In this document: positions 11,802-25,204 of the stretch, piece by piece
How positions within the stretch are numbered: the stretch's first letter is position 1
Layout of the letters: each line of letters begins with the position of its first letter
Assembly: GCA_025345505.1 (NCBI GenBank)
Contig: JANVCC010000125.1
Coordinates: forward strand, 4,993,388-5,057,387
Source: Todiramphus chloris collaris
Taxonomy: Eukaryota > Chordata > Aves > Coraciiformes > Alcedinidae
Direction: 5' to 3'
Length of the DNA: 64,000 bases
Program-made: the position numbers and the translations under genes
The notes under the pieces: generated by a model
Databases searched by the model: none
What the model was told of the DNA's origin: nothing
The model's input: only the letters and a program-made list of their open reading frames with translations

Positions 11802-13756
11802 TTTTATGACATCAGGAAAATAAAAACTACCATGCACACACAAATGTATGGACAATGGCATGTTAATGTAAATGTGATCATATAACAGGGCACGTTTGCC
11901 ATCTTCAGGAGTCAAGCAGGAACTACACATAAATGTGGAAAAAAACCCAAACAAACCAGGGAGAACCAACAGTTGATGTAAGGATACAGGAATTACTGGG
12001 CTTTCATGCACACTCATGCTGCAAACAGGACTGAGGCATGGACAGGCTTCTTTGTTATGTGCATCCTTTTTATAGCACCATGAGTCTGTTCTTCACTGCT
12101 AGCCCTGATGCTGTTAGAAAAAAAAAGGAATGAAAAGAAATACTAGTACTAGGAGAGTTTGTCAGCACATCAGGCTGCTGAGTATGAGAAGAGCACTTTC
12201 TCTTGCTTATCGATGAGTTGCTTGAAATTCAAGACCTGGATGTATTTGATGGGGTGACCAGGTTATGTTTTCCCCTTGGCCCTATTCTTCCTTATCACAA
12301 GGCACCAAAACCCAGAGGGACAATCATAAGGGGTTAAAAAAGAAAAATAGCCTTAAATAATTCTTAATAAGGAGCACCAGAGTCTGAGAATGTTGCCACT
12401 TTTTTTTTTTTTTTATCCAGCCATTCCATAGAAGTTGGCTATAAGTGTGATGGTCTATAGAAATATGATGAATCAAATGTTAATAGACACAAAAAGGAGG
12501 TGTTGGGTTGGTTGTTTTTCTTTCTTTTTCAACAGAATTTCAAGAGTCCAAGGGGAAGCACTTAAGATGCCCACAGAGGAAACAAGGTTTTCAACATCAC
12601 CCCTTGCACTACGTTCTCCATGGGTGTAAATCAGGACAGTGTCATTAACTTCATCAGACTTTGGCTGACCTTCCATCAGTCATCCCACAGCCACTGATGG
12701 AGAGCAATGATCCACCAACATCCCAGCACCCCCTCCCTTCAATCTGAAAAAGTGATGGGTGTCCTAAGAGCTAAACTGCACAAGGGCAAGTCCCTGCAGG
12801 CTGGTACTGCAAAGTGCAATGTTCTTGAGGTTTAAGAACCCTAAATAAAGTGAGAAATTGAATTTAGCAGTAAAGCCTCTTCCTTTACGCAAGTGTTTTC
12901 TGAGAAGTAGTCAAAGGATGTAAGGGATGGAAGAGGTCTTCAATCAACCCATGAAAGCAAACATTTGCCCTATAGTTTGGAATGTGGCTGAACTCACCCT
13001 CATCTGCATTTGGCATTTTTTTGACAAGCCTGAACTGTTTATAGAGCATGCTGATGTGAGTCCAAGGGTCAAAACTAAACCCAACCTAGATGAGACCAAG
13101 AGGCTGGCAGACAAAGCAAAGCATGCCACGGTGCAGACGTGGCGGATAAAAACAATGCCGGGCAAAGCCATCATTAAATCCCTTTGGTTTCAATGCACAT
13201 TAAAAAAAAAAAAATTTGAATTGCCCATTGGCTTCTATTAGACTACAGGCAACGCACACGAATAAAGGCAAATGAGCATCTTGGACACCTGCAAGAGGCC
13301 AACGCATTGCAGTTTGCCCAAATACCTTGCTACCACATGCCAGAAATGTCACAAAGACACTCACACATCCAAATAAATAGCTGAAAGTGTTTACTGAAAG
13401 AACATTTTGTCCCTGATGTAAACACAATAGCTCTACTCAGGATAGCAATGGGGGTGGAGAGCCTTGTTCACAGGGTGCAACTGCTGGCTCTGGGGAAATG
13501 CATAAGGCCAGCCTTGTGCTAAAGAATTTGGTTTTTTTTCTCCACTCGTGCACTTTGCCCAAGGGTAGGAGGAAGGGTGGGGGTGTAGTGGTGGAGAGGA
13601 GCTGCTGGTAGCTCCGAGAGTCACAGTCACATAGGAGAGGCACCTAATGCAAATATCCACCACAGACCAAGCCCTCCCTTGGTCCAGCGAGCAGCCTCGC
13701 TTCAGGTACCTTCACAAGGTAACCTTCTGGGCATGCCCGATTGTTGCCTCCCACGG
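11802..13756. other. Spacer upstream of PSCA-like promoter
   Basis: Contains short A or T runs (12400, 13201) but no recognised repeat or exon. The last several hundred bases should hold the upstream regulatory DNA of the PSCA-like gene; no specific site is claimed beyond the TATA box. Confidence 0.6.
12400..12414. repeat. Poly(T) run
   Basis: A T15 run in otherwise unremarkable spacer. Confidence 0.85.
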
Positions 13757-13764
13757 TATATAAG
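13757..13764 (+). promoter_or_regulatory. TATA box of PSCA-like gene
   Basis: TATATAAG lies 59 bp upstream of the ATG. If transcription starts about 30 bp downstream, the 5' leader is only about 30 nt and needs no non-coding exon. The placement matches the second LU gene almost exactly. Confidence 0.7.
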
Positions 13765-13815
13765 CTGCCCCACAGGGAAACAACCCATATTCAGCACGAG
13801 AGAGGATACCCCAAA

Positions 13816-13867
13816 ATGAAGGCTTTCCTTGTTCTCCTGCTGGGAGCTGTCCTGTGCTTGGACTCGG
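13816..13867 (+). CDS. PSCA: PSCA-like exon 1 (signal peptide)
   Basis: The ATG at 13816 is preceded by CCAAA and begins a 17-codon hydrophobic leader. The exon ends in G at 13867, followed by GTAAGA, a strong donor, leaving one base of a split glycine codon. The start fits because a TATA box lies 59 bp upstream and the leader has the usual LU length. Confidence 0.85.
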
Positions 13868-16800
13868 GTAAGATTTCATGGAGAGTTAGCCTTACGTCCC
13901 CACCAGCAGATCTTCATCTAGGAGAAGTGACTCGTGATGGGGTTTGGAAGTGAGGGAACAAATGCTGATGCAGTAAAGACATTTGCTTTTTGATGGGACG
14001 TTCTGGGTGTTGCATAGAAAAAATGCACGGTCCCACCCTGTTGATGGTATGATCCTAGTACTGGGTAGAGCAGCTTCCAGGGAAGAAAAATCCTATACAA
14101 GACCAAATTTAATTGAAATCAAGTTATTTAAGCCAGACCATATAGTTATGTGTGTGGAGGTGTGGTTTGGTTTGGTTTGGTTTGGTTTTAAATGGGGTGG
14201 AAGGATTATTTTTCTTCATGCCAGGCTATGAAAATTGCAATGTTTCTGCAAAGGTAAATTTTGTTCCAACTTGTTTTCTATCTCTTCGTTTCAAAGTGGC
14301 CTCTGATGCTGCACAGAATTTTAATGGGATAGAAAAAGAGAGAATGCCATGGCGTGCCATTTTATAAACAGGATGGGTGGGATTCAGACACTGTCAGGTT
14401 TTTCTAGCCTCACTTTTCCCTATTGCCAGAGAACAGAAGAGAATCTGAGCAGAAATGTTTCTCAATCAGCAGAGGACACTTAAGGAATAGCCTGAGAAGG
14501 GTCTTGTACAATCCTGGCCAGACCTTCTCCTCTGACAGCTTCCATCAGAGTGCTCCGAAATGTGACTTTTATTGCATTAAAAGTCAGGTAAATGCAAGAA
14601 CAGAGTGCAGCATTACAGAGAAACTGGGTTTTGTCTCCTTACCTGTATGACTGCGTCAGTCATTTATACCAGAACAGCTTGGACATGGAGAGACCAAGTG
14701 CCTCAAATCACTTCTTTTTCCTTCTCTGAATAACACTAATTTCTAAATAAGGCTTTTCTATGTACTATTTTAGGCATTAGGGTATTGACCTGAGGAACTC
14801 ATGATACAAGCCTGGTGGTCATGGGGTTAAAGTACATATGTACAATTAACTGTCATGCTGGAAAGGCTCCAGTGATGCCCTAAGGCAGGAGTAGGTAATA
14901 GAAACAGGTAATTGCACTATGATCTTGCTCTTCTGGGGACTGTTTTTCATCAGGGCTAGACACCTGTAAGCTACAGTGCCTATTCACCTTTTGTTTGATG
15001 CATGTAACAGCAGAGCAGATGTTAACAACACCGATTTTCTTCCCCCATAGAGTGGCATGTCAGTGAGGGGGTGGCCACACATGGCAACCTGGTTTTCAGA
15101 GGGAGGCGAAAGCCGTGTTTGCCCTTTGCTTTCTAAGAGGTGGTGATGGAGAGTGCATGTCTCAAGTTGACTCAAACTCTGATAGTGGGCTGGAAGAGAC
15201 CTTGCGAATTGCCTGCTCAATGCCTCCCTCACCCTCTGCTCTTTCCCTCTTTCATCCAAACCTGGCAATTCCTCAGCTAACTCTCACAAGCCCACCTGAT
15301 AAAACACTAATGTCTCTAGACATTAAAATATCAACTTATAATATCAACCTGTTCTTCTGGTGAGTTCATCCCTTCATAGAATTATAGAATCATTGAATCA
15401 TAGTATCATTTTGGTTGGAAGAGACCTTGAAGATGATCAAGTCCAACCTTTAACCCAGCACTGCCAGGTCACCACTATAGCATGTCCCTCAGCACATTTT
15501 AAATCCCTCCAGGGATGGGGACTCCATCACTGCCCTGAGCAGCCTGGGACAGGGCTTGACAACCCTTTCAGTGAAGAATTTTTCCTCCTTTCCACAGACT
15601 CTAGCACCTCAACGTACTTCTTGGAGTGAGGGTCCCTCTATCCCAGCTCAGGAGGTGGGAATATTATGAAAAGCCTATTTCAGATGGGAATGGATCTCAT
15701 CTGCATCTCAGATGCAGAGGAGCAAGCATTTGGGAAGCACTTCTCATTGGCTTATGAGACCAGTCAATGGAGAGCTTTTTGCTCCCTCACTTCATTGACT
15801 ACATTTGAAACATCTTCAGCACCTGCAAAACCTGGCTCTCACTTCAAATGAGTGTACTATTCTTCACAAAAAAAAATGGAAAAAAACCCCATTGTTTTCC
15901 CAATAACAGAGGTGCTGTCTTCCTTTCAGGACCCACAGGAATGGTCCTGTTTCCCAGTGCAAGACCTAAGTTTCATTCTCTGAAGAGTTTCAGGTACATT
16001 TGTCTCATAATCCCTCTCTTGGTCTTTTGCAGGCTCTTCTTTGCAATGTTACAGCTGCTCATCACAGCTCAGCAACTCCAACTGTCAGACGAAAACAACC
16101 TGCAAGGAAAACGAGATGTGCAAGACGGATGTGATCAGTAAGGCAAATTTGGGGTGGGCAATATCTTACTGGGATGTTTTAGGAGCCAAGCATGGTCTCA
16201 GCCTCAAGTGTCCAAGCTAGGCTCACCTACCCTAGATACACCAGCTGGTGTGGGCCAGAAAATCTTAGGAAAAGAAAAGCCATCTGGTGAGAAAAGGTGT
16301 TATAAAAGCTTTCAGGTGATTTTAATGTTAAGTATAAATAATGAAGAAAAATATTTATTCCCTGGTGACAGCTGGTCCCTTGGTAGTGTTGTTGGCCATC
16401 ACCAAGTCCTCTCCCCACACTGGTATGTTCATGCTGTACCCCATCTGCATGTCCCTGTGAAAACTCCTTTAACAAATGATGATTTAATTTTCCCATTCTA
16501 GATCTGGCAAAAAATGCCCTCATTTGTGGTGACAGCTCAGTTGCACTCAGACCCAGGGCACAAAATCCTTCACTGGCACGTTCAAACTCATCTCTGTCAG
16601 GCAGTAAATGCTATACCTCCAGTAGGCATTGTTTTTCTTGGTGTTGTGCACACTCATGGCCATGCATGGTCAGGGAAGCCAACACCTTGTATACCTACTG
16701 GCTCTATACATTAAATTTGCACATCTCAAAGACTTGGTGGCCAGAATAGTTTGTGCAAGATCAGGAGATCTCATGCAGACCATAACTGGATGGTAGCCAG

Positions 16801-17958
16801 CAGTTAGTGAGTATCAGCTGGCCACAGAAAGATAGGCTGTGCCTCTCAGAAACAAATCAAACAATAATTCTGTCATCTGTGAAATGAGGATAGCTGTGGT
16901 TCCATAACTTCCCTGGGTGTTGAAAGGCTCCACGCAACAAAGATGTATGGGATACGAGCAATTATTAGACCAAATGCTTGCTCCTCACCCATTCGTAGCT
17001 TAGACTGCCCAGCAGAGGTGTTAATGGATACTTTGATTATTAAATAAATTGGAATTTCTGTAGCTGGTGCTGCTTTAGAAACCCCTGAGAACTGTGCTAT
17101 GGAATGCCCTGCCTTGAGTGAACACGTGGGGATTGAAACCCTTCTACCTCTGCTGACAAACGGGCACCCTAAAAATACAACCTGCAGCTTTTTGGAAACA
17201 CTGGTGGTTGGATGGTGGTTTGATTGTTTTTTTTTTTCAAGTGAACTGAGATGAGGATAACATCTCATCATTCAGTTCACAGAATCACAGAGTCATGGAA
17301 TGGTTTGGGTAGGAAGGCACCTTCAAAGGTCAACTAATTCCAACTCCCTTCAGTCAGATGTCAGCAGGAACATCTTCAATAAGATCAGATTGCTCAGAGC
17401 CCCATCCAACCTCACCTGGAATCCCTCATCAGGGAAGGAGATTCTACCATCTTTCTGGGCAACCTGTTCCAAGCGTTTCACCATCCTCAGTGTAAAAATC
17501 TTCCTTAGATCTAGTCCAAATCTCCTCTCTTAGTTGAAAACCATCACACCTTGTCATGTCTCAGCAGGCTCTCCTGTAAAGTCTGCCGCATCTTTCTGAC
17601 AGGTCCCTTTACATGCTGAAAGGCTGCAGTAAGGTGTCCCCACAGCCTTTTCTGCTCCAGGCTGAACAACCCCAGTGAGGTTCCATGAGGCTTGGCTTGG
17701 CTTGCACTGAATCCTTGTAGTGATGGTCCTGCTTTCCTTCCAGGGATCGTAGGGCTCTTCAACATCATCAGCAAGGGCTGTGACGCGTCATGTGTATCAG
17801 CATATCAGGACTTCAGCGTAGGAAACAGGAACACCTCCTGCTGCAGCAGCAACCTCTGCAATGTCAACGCAGCAGGCACTGTGAGGTGCAGTTATGGGAT
17901 GGCAGCAGGGATAGCAGCAGGCAGCGTACTCTGGACCTTCCTGACCAACAGACTGTGA
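13816..17958 (+). CDS. PSCA: PSCA-like Ly6/uPAR protein, three coding exons (spliced)
   Basis: Coding exons are 13816-13867, 16033-16137 and 17744-17958, giving 372 nt and 123 residues. Both introns are GT-AG and phase 1. Residues 1-18 form a signal peptide (MKAFLVLLLGAVLC core). The LU domain starts at LQCYSC (residues 21-26) and has ten cysteines (23, 26, 35, 41, 47, 65, 69, 85, 86, 91), with the family ending CCSSNLCN at 85-92. The stretch after the second splice, R-I-V-G-L then I-S-K-G-C, then QD..VG..N, closely follows mammalian PSCA, including the glycosylation site N82-T-S before the CC pair. Residues 104-119 are hydrophobic after a small-residue stretch (NAAG), as expected of a GPI-anchor signal. 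PSCA is a GPI-anchored surface protein, and the chick protein is known as a lynx1-like modulator of nicotinic receptors. Assignment rests on recalled family similarity; a PSCA-like paralogue is the main alternative. Confidence 0.85.
14162..14187. repeat. Short (GGTTT)n repeat in PSCA-like intron 1
   Basis: Four to five copies of the pentamer GGTTT lie within intron 1 of the PSCA-like gene, 300 bp after the donor. Confidence 0.85.
15374..15605 (-). mobile_element. CR1 3' portion in PSCA-like intron 1
   Basis: Starts TCATAGAATTATAGAATCATTGAATCATAG and continues GGTTGGAAGAGACC, CCAGCACTGCCAGGTC and CTCCAGGGATGGGGACTCC, typical reverse-complement CR1. It is antisense to the gene. Confidence 0.85.
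16033..16137 (+). CDS. PSCA: PSCA-like exon 2 (first half of LU domain)
   Basis: The acceptor is a pyrimidine-rich tract ending TTTTGCAG at 16032. The donor GTAAGG begins at 16138. The 105-nt exon encodes GSSLQCYSC and cysteines 1-5 of the LU fold. It is 15 nt shorter than exon 2 of the two other LU genes in the window. Confidence 0.88.
17278..17690 (-). mobile_element. CR1 3' portion in PSCA-like intron 2
   Basis: Begins CACAGAATCACAGAGTCATGG with GGTTTGGGTAGGAAGGC, then CTGGGCAACCTGTTCC and a C-terminal ORF2 remnant. It ends about 50 bp before exon 3, leaving the acceptor tract intact. Confidence 0.85.
17744..17958 (+). CDS. PSCA: PSCA-like exon 3 (second half of LU domain and GPI-type tail)
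   Basis: The acceptor TTTCCTTCCAG ends at 17743. The exon encodes ISKGC, the CC....CN signature and the hydrophobic tail, and ends at TGA 17956-17958. A CR1 remnant ends about 50 bp before the acceptor. The tail contains one extra cysteine (residue 101) outside the ten LU cysteines, probably removed with the GPI signal. Confidence 0.88.
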
Positions 17959-18310
17959 GGAGCAAAGAGGACTCCCGTGACCACAGAAAGTCTTGGAGCA
18001 CCTATCTTCTGACAGGAATTGTTGGGCACACAGCATCCTTCAAGGTGATGGTAGATCTTTGCCATATGAGGGCTTCTTTACTATTACTCAATTACTATAG
18101 TGCTACCAGATAAGAAAATATGTGTCGTTGTTCTCTGCATAATGCCTAAAATATACTTATTTCTGAATCAAATGTGTGTTACCTGTATATCAATCTTGGA
18201 TCCCCACACACAGCAGCAGCTGCAGGTGGGAGGGTTGCATGTCTGGTGAATGTTCAGTCTTGCTCATTGCTGTGTTATGACATGTGCTGAGAGGTGCCAG
18301 GGCATAGCAG

Positions 18311-18316
18311 AATAAA
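18311..18316 (+). promoter_or_regulatory. Candidate polyadenylation signal of PSCA-like gene
   Basis: AATAAA occurs 353 bp after the stop codon, followed by a GT-containing stretch. It is the first canonical hexamer noticed downstream, implying a 3' UTR of roughly 370-380 nt. Confidence 0.55.
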
Positions 18317-18339
18317 GGTGGCAATGGTACCTTCAGAGC

Positions 18340-21300
18340 TTGAAGGGCTCTGACTCATGACAAACTGTGGAGGGCACAGACCCTAAGCAAACCTGTGAAG
18401 AGCAATCACACCTGAAGGGCAACTTGCTTGTGCCCTAGACACCCTGGGACCTTGCACCTTACTAGCTACCATACATGACAAAAGCAGAGCTCACCTTCCC
18501 CACTACATGTACCTACAGACATTTATACACCTTCTTATAGCTGTAGCATCCTTGGGATGGTGGGAAGGACTCCACATTCAGGTACCTGTAGTGACACAGT
18601 GGGCAATAACCATTGGAGTGAAGTGGAAAGGGTGTCCCCATGGCATCCTGGTCAACCAATCCATCCTTGTCAACCAGTCCTATTCTGGAATTGCCAGACT
18701 CTGTCCTGGCCACAGTGGCATCCCCTGAAGGCCCCCATCTCCCACAGGCAGGTTCTCATGCTTTCTTCTACAAGTTCCTCCTTGATACATTCACAGTGAC
18801 TTAGCTGGAACACAGGTCCTGTCACAAAATCCAAGAGGTATTTCTCTTAAAGGTCCCATGGGGTTACCTAGCAGACAATGGAGAGTGGAGGAAGTAAACA
18901 TCAGAGCTTGCATTTTTCCCTCTGGGTACCTTGATGGTGGAGGTGAGAACACACCTCTGCAAACACACCCACTTCCAGCCCCAAGTGAGATACAGTCAGT
19001 GAGAGATAGGGAGGAGACAAGTGTGGGGAAAAGAAAGGGAAACAAGAGCAAGGGAGCTCGGGAAAGGCATGGGGCTGAGTCCTCTCCTTCTGAGGTGCTC
19101 TAAGGACAGGGCTAGGAGTGCTGAAAAGCAGGGCATGCTGGTACTTCCTCAAGATTTGCCAAGGTCATGAGGATACCCACATAGTCCTTTATTCCTTTCC
19201 TTATGATAGGATTTTCCCTTCTTCACCCTTCCTGGGTCTCCCTCCTGAAGGCAGAGTTGCTTTCTCCACTCAACTCATGTGCAAGATTTGATTCACATTT
19301 TACGTAGGAACAGCTTATTGCTGCCTCTGGCACTGATACAGTCATCACATTGTGCCCACCTTTACTGGTTTAATGAATGTGACAGTCACACAGGCCTTAA
19401 ATATTTAGAAAACCACTACAAGCTCTCTCTGTTGCTGATACCAGTGAGGTGTCTTACATGCAAGGCAGACTCTATAGCTTTGACATTTCTTCTGTAGTTA
19501 TAACCCCTCTATATAGTCATAAATACTAAATTTTGGGCTGCCTTGACTAGATAGTTAATTCTATGAAAATAAACTTGGGTGTTCCAACCTTGCAATGGGT
19601 GGACTATAAGGGGAGGGAAGTTGTCCAAGAACCCTGTTTTTCTCTCTAAGAACTCTAAGATAACTATTGGAGCTACAAAGGATGTGCAGAGACATGGGCT
19701 AAAAGAACAAAGTAACATTTACCTGGTGGAGATAAGTCACCTGGAGGATTCATAGCCATGGGACAAGGGCCAGCATCAAATTGTAGATTAAATAAGTCAA
19801 TGTGATGTCAGAAGATAATGACACTGTCTGCTGGTTGTGAAAGAGGAAAGTACATAAACCCTTGGGATTCCAGACATTAACAAGCTGCTAATTGTAGGAA
19901 GCAGGGAAGGGGTTTCCCAGAAGGAAAATCCAGAATGAACCACCTTCCTTATATGAGTCATATCTGGTTATTTGTGGAGGGAAGAGGAGGGACATACGGG
20001 GCAATTTATTCTGGCTTTTGAAAAACCTCTGAAGTCTTAGTCACTGAAAAGAGAGGCTCATCCAGCTGCACATCCCCCAGCCAGCCTGTTTTCTGCATGG
20101 GTGACTAGCTTCATGACCTTTGTAGTCCAGAGGCTCACCTTCTACTCTAAGAAGGTCTCTGACACAGTACTGCCCTGTGCCCACTCTTGGAAACAATTCC
20201 CAGGCAATTGGGCATGTCTGCATCCAGTGACCTTTCTCAACAAACAGTTTGACTGCAATGGCCCTTTCTGAAGACTGGGAGAGAAAAGAAGGGAAATGGC
20301 CAAAGCGTAGTACCCATCAGCAGAGCCATTGGAATCCACAGGGACATTGGGTGAAACAGACTCTTCCAGCTTCTGGAGAGGTCAAACACAGTCATCCCTG
20401 AAAATAAGAGAGGTGTGAAAAGGCTTTAGCATGAACAGGGGCTTTTTATCTGTGTTATATTGGTCCCACGTGGCAATGAAGTCTACCCACTGGAGCACAA
20501 CATTTAGGAGTTTCTTGCTGGAGGCAAGAGGGGATTTTCCCATGCTTTGGTGTTTGAGACCTGTTGTCTAGACCCTTACAGGCTCAAGGGACAACTCTTT
20601 CTCCCAGTTTCTTCTCAGTGTATGCTCTGGAAGGGGTTCACGATTGACTGCTGAGTGATTCTCTGTTTTTTATTGGAAGTAGATCCTGTCTGTGGATATA
20701 TCTGGAGTTTTTGGTGGTAATTAAATAGTTTAGAGAGGTGCAGCTCTGAGAGCCCATGCCTGGGAGAGGCGGAGCTAAAGAGGAGGGTAGGAAGCCCTGG
20801 CAAACGTGATGCAGTGCTATCCAGTGGAACTCACTGATACTTGATGGGTGTCTGGCACAGCACTTGCAATAGCACAAAACCACACTCTCCGTTCAGGTCA
20901 CTGACATAGAGCTTCAAAAACAACCCTCTACATTCTGGTAAGGATTAGGAGGTGGCGAACTGGGTGGGATAAATGACTCAGCCATGGGTCAGAACCTGGG
21001 CTGGGTCAGGGCAGGACTGGGAAGAGGACTGTTTTCCCAAGTGTTGTGGCTGCACGTTGACAAAAAAACTAGCCTCCCCTCCTGCCTTGTAAACTTCTAA
21101 GAAACATAAACAGGACTTGGTCCCTCGTTCTCCGATCTGCACCCTCTGCCAGCAGTGTGCTCTGTGGGTACAGATGATCGGGCATCACACAACTATACAA
21201 GCCCTGGCTGAAGGTTGATTTACTCTCTGTGCACTGAGGAAAAAGGCCTAAGAGCTGTCTGCTGGATGACACAAAAGCACAGCACTTATTTGAAAACCAA

Positions 21301-24300
21301 GGCTTTTCCCCCCACCCCACCCCGCCCCAAGCAAGTTGCTTCTTGACATTGCTGGCTGAGCAGCTTTATCAGTTCTCCTCCTATCTTTTCCACACTTATC
21401 AAAAGACCTAAAATTGAGGACAGGCTCTTTAAACAACTCAATCCATCATGCATGCAATTTCTGTTCCTCCAGGATCAAACTGCAGTTCATGTATTTAAAT
21501 ACTAAGCAGCCGGACAATAAAATGGATGGTTTCTTTTTTTTTTTTTTTTTCCAAGGGCAGCAGCTGCACTTTTCCAAAGGCTGCAGTTGTGTCATGGACT
21601 GAATGTAAACATACAATCCTCCCGTGAGGTTACCTCTTAGAGATGGGAAAAGTAAAGACATTGATCTAGAGTAACTGCTTTGGTATGATTTTTATGGTAG
21701 GAAACATTACAGACATATATTAAGAGTAAAATGTGTTGCTTATATTATTGTTATGATGCTGTATTTGCTACTGGTAGTATTAGCTAGTGCTCATTATCTC
21801 TGTGGGTAGGGATTAGGGCATATAGTCTTTCCCATGGCCAAATGCACATAGTGCCTGTACCTCATCTGAAAAGTGTTGCCAAGGATCCCCTGAATTCAAC
21901 TCAATTTACAGTGGCTGGTTAAAAACATTTGATTACACTGGAGAAAGTCTCTGGGGCAGAAAGGCTTCATGAGCTGGCATCTAAGGCCCAGCAGCTCTTT
22001 GCTGTGCTCCACATTTCCTTTGTGGCCTGGGGAAAGTTACACAGCATCTCCATACCTCTGCCTTGTACAGATGTTATCAGGTCCAATATGTGGAAAGATG
22101 CTCAGATAGTGACTTCAGTGGGGCCAGAAGAGAGACTTGGGCTAAAAATAAGCTCGAATAGTCATCTAGCATAACAGAGCTGGGGAAGGATTACCTGCTA
22201 CCCACCCACCCTGCACAGCCACATTCCTGCTCTGAATTATGCACACCCTGTTGTGCAACGAGGCTCTTTGTGGCCTGAATAGGCCAAGAGAGAGACCCTG
22301 CAGTTATCTCTGCTCTGCCAGCTATTAAGACACTGGACAGTCACTAAAAGCATTTGAAAGACCTGCCCTTTAATTGCAGAATAACCCTAAAGTAACTGTA
22401 CCCACCACTCACCAGGAGCAAGCTTGGCTGGACAAGGCTGCTGAAGTCAAGTTCATGTCATGCCATCTTGACTATTTTCACTTCTATTCTGCCACTGGAC
22501 AACTCTGTGTGCCAGAGAAATCCCTCACTAGCTTATCTCTGACCTTAATCGTGAACTCTATTAATTCCTTTCTAAGGTAAATCACAAGACTCATAAACCA
22601 GATTCTGGACCCATGACTACTCTGTTGATGCTCTTGATTCCCAGCTCCTATTGCAACCCTGAACTCCTCCATGTACAACTTCCCTGATTTCTCATCTACA
22701 GGCCAATATTAAGGGAGCATCACCTTCTAAAATCACCAGGTCATTAAAACACCTCTTGCTATGTGCCTGTACCAGGATTTGTATATACAAGCTGTGTTCA
22801 CCACACATACTGAAAAAGCCTCTATGCTCTTCATGGGCTCATGTTCTCCTCTGCCGGTGCTTCCCCAAGAGAATGACTCGGAGACACCGTGACCCAGCCT
22901 TGGACTCTTTCACAGATCTCCTGGTGGTGTTCCATGTCTGGGGTACTTTGGCTGCCTCCATAAACATCCCCTGCAACAGAGACAACAAGCATTGGGCCAA
23001 GTCAGGAAAGAATGTTCTGCTCCTTCCTCTCTTGGTATTTTCATTAAAGACTCGATCTTGCCTCGAGAGAATTTGTGGAATGAGGGCTTCACCCAGGGCA
23101 GGTGAGTGAAAGTGGAGCGTTGGCCAGGGAAGGGACTCGTTTTCATTGAGGGTCACTATGTGTTGAGTTATTTGCAGGGACCCACCTGTCTTCATGGGTG
23201 GGTGTGTGGTGCGACACACACGGGTGCCTTCTGTCCAGACAAGTTGTGTCTTCTGCTCTGGATTTGCAATGATCCTTTAAACTTGCTTTCTGCAATGTAG
23301 CAAGGGTAACATGTTTGTCTGCTCTCACAGACAAATTCAAGATGAAATGATGTAATCTCTGCCTGTAACATCCAGTGTTTTGGTACTGAAGAGATAGACA
23401 TTTGTCCTCATTAAAATACTGATGTTTGGGCAGAGACTAGGTTTTTGACACATATTCAACTGCAGTAATTAAAGAGAGAAGAAGGTGTGGCTGAAGCCTC
23501 AAATAGTCAGTTGAGATGCAATAACTTGAGCACATCTGACTTATTCTGTTCCTCTACACGTGAAACAAACTTTAGAAAAACAAAGGACAATTACACTCGA
23601 CATAATAATTTGACTATTAAAAGCTTAAATGGGAACACTTGAAAGAAAACAATTAAGAAAACAACCTTCTATGTTCTTTCTCTTGCATGTCAAAGAGGCA
23701 GAGACTGGCAATCCTTTGCCATGAGCACAGCAATCATGCGCAGTCAGTGCCTCTGGCCTGGCTCCAACTGTCTAGTGGTAAAATGACAGAGCATTTCACA
23801 ACAGTTCTTACAGCCATGCACTATCAAAGACAGCTGTTTCCCTGCCCTTTGTAATTCCATGCAATTAATTTCTCTTCTTTGCTGTTTTTGTAGCAGATGT
23901 TCTGCTCCCAGGTACTCTTCAAACAGAGCTGTTCTACCTGGCTTCTCCTCAACCTTTCCCCTGGAGGATGAAGAAAAGGAGTATTTGCCTTTGCAAATGG
24001 AGATCTATTGATGTGATATCTCCCAACAACAAAAGTACTCCTTATCCCTCTTATCTCCTCTTCTTTCCTGGTCCACCCAGTGCCCACATCCATCACAAGC
24101 ACCAGGATGCTGCAACCAAACTGCCTTCCCTCACCCAGACTGTTCCTCCCTCCTACCTCCCTCTCATTTCATCCTTGTTCCAGCCACACCATTTCAACAA
24201 CTGCTTCCATGACTTGTTTTGTACAGGTTTGTGTCTGGAGGCCAGCCTTGTCTGTTGCTTCCCTGAACATCTGTGAAAGATGAGGTCACCACATGGGTTT

Positions 24301-25204
24301 TTTGCACAGACAGAATGGCTCTTAGATTCAGAAGTTCTTGGAGACATTCAGATGGGCAGAAAGGGCACATGGATGTATGTATACAGTGTGGCAGTTGAAG
24401 GAAAAGAGGTTAAGAATCAAAAAGTGTTTCATTCACATAGACACATATTTGTGGAGGACTGAGACTTTACTGAAGAGCACACAAGTAACTTCTGATAGTA
24501 GCTTAATCACAGGGCAGAGCAGCTACCCCAGTAATTCTTGCCTAGCTATTATAAAAAACTCTCCAGTCTCATTTCTGCATAAAGCTTAAGAAGAAGATGT
24601 TAAAACCATGCTAAGAGAAAATGTAAGTTCTTGCAGGGCTTTTATCAGCCACATCTGTACCCATAAGAGTCAAAGATTCACTGACACTTGGCCTGTCAGA
24701 AGAAATTCAAACACAGTCATTACCTGGTCCTCCATCAAAATATATTGCCCCTTGTGATGCTCTTTCAACATTATTGTTTGTGTTTTGAGGCCAATTTAGG
24801 GATAAATCAAGCCCAACAGCAAGTCCCCATGAAGCCCATTACACTAGCTGCTAAGGTCCTGTGCTGTTGCTTGTCCACGCAGGGTCCTCAGATCCAGAGC
24901 TATTCATTTGTATTGTCCTTGCTCAGCTGTTATGGTTAATATCTAGGCTGGACCAGTTTACTTACTTGGAAAGGTAGGCTTCCAAAGTTGTGTGACTCTT
25001 GTGATGAGGGAGGCTTGGGGAAACCACAGATGAGACTGTATCCCCTTGTTTTCTGGTAACTATGTTCTAGAGAAAGTCTTTCTAGAGAAAGTCTTATCCA
25101 TAAAGAACTTTTTGTAGAGAATGGAAAAGATGCAAAGGATGTTAGCAGAGAATCTGAAGTCTGGGATTGATGTTTATTCCCCATATGTGGAACGGAATGG
25201 AATT
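18340..25204. other. 6.9-kb spacer, little recognised
   Basis: No LU exon, CR1 terminus or long open frame was recognised. A 15-16-bp tandem duplication (CTAGAGAAAGTCTT twice) lies near 25066-25096. Repeat density is unusually low here compared with the flanks. Confidence 0.55.
21534..21550. repeat. Poly(T) run
   Basis: A T17 run followed by CCAAGG, with no recognised element attached. Confidence 0.85.

Noticed and set aside
11451..12017. 188-codon minus-strand frame rich in F, L, P and S
   Set aside because: It is the translation of the purine/pyrimidine pentamer array, so low-complexity and not a protein gene.
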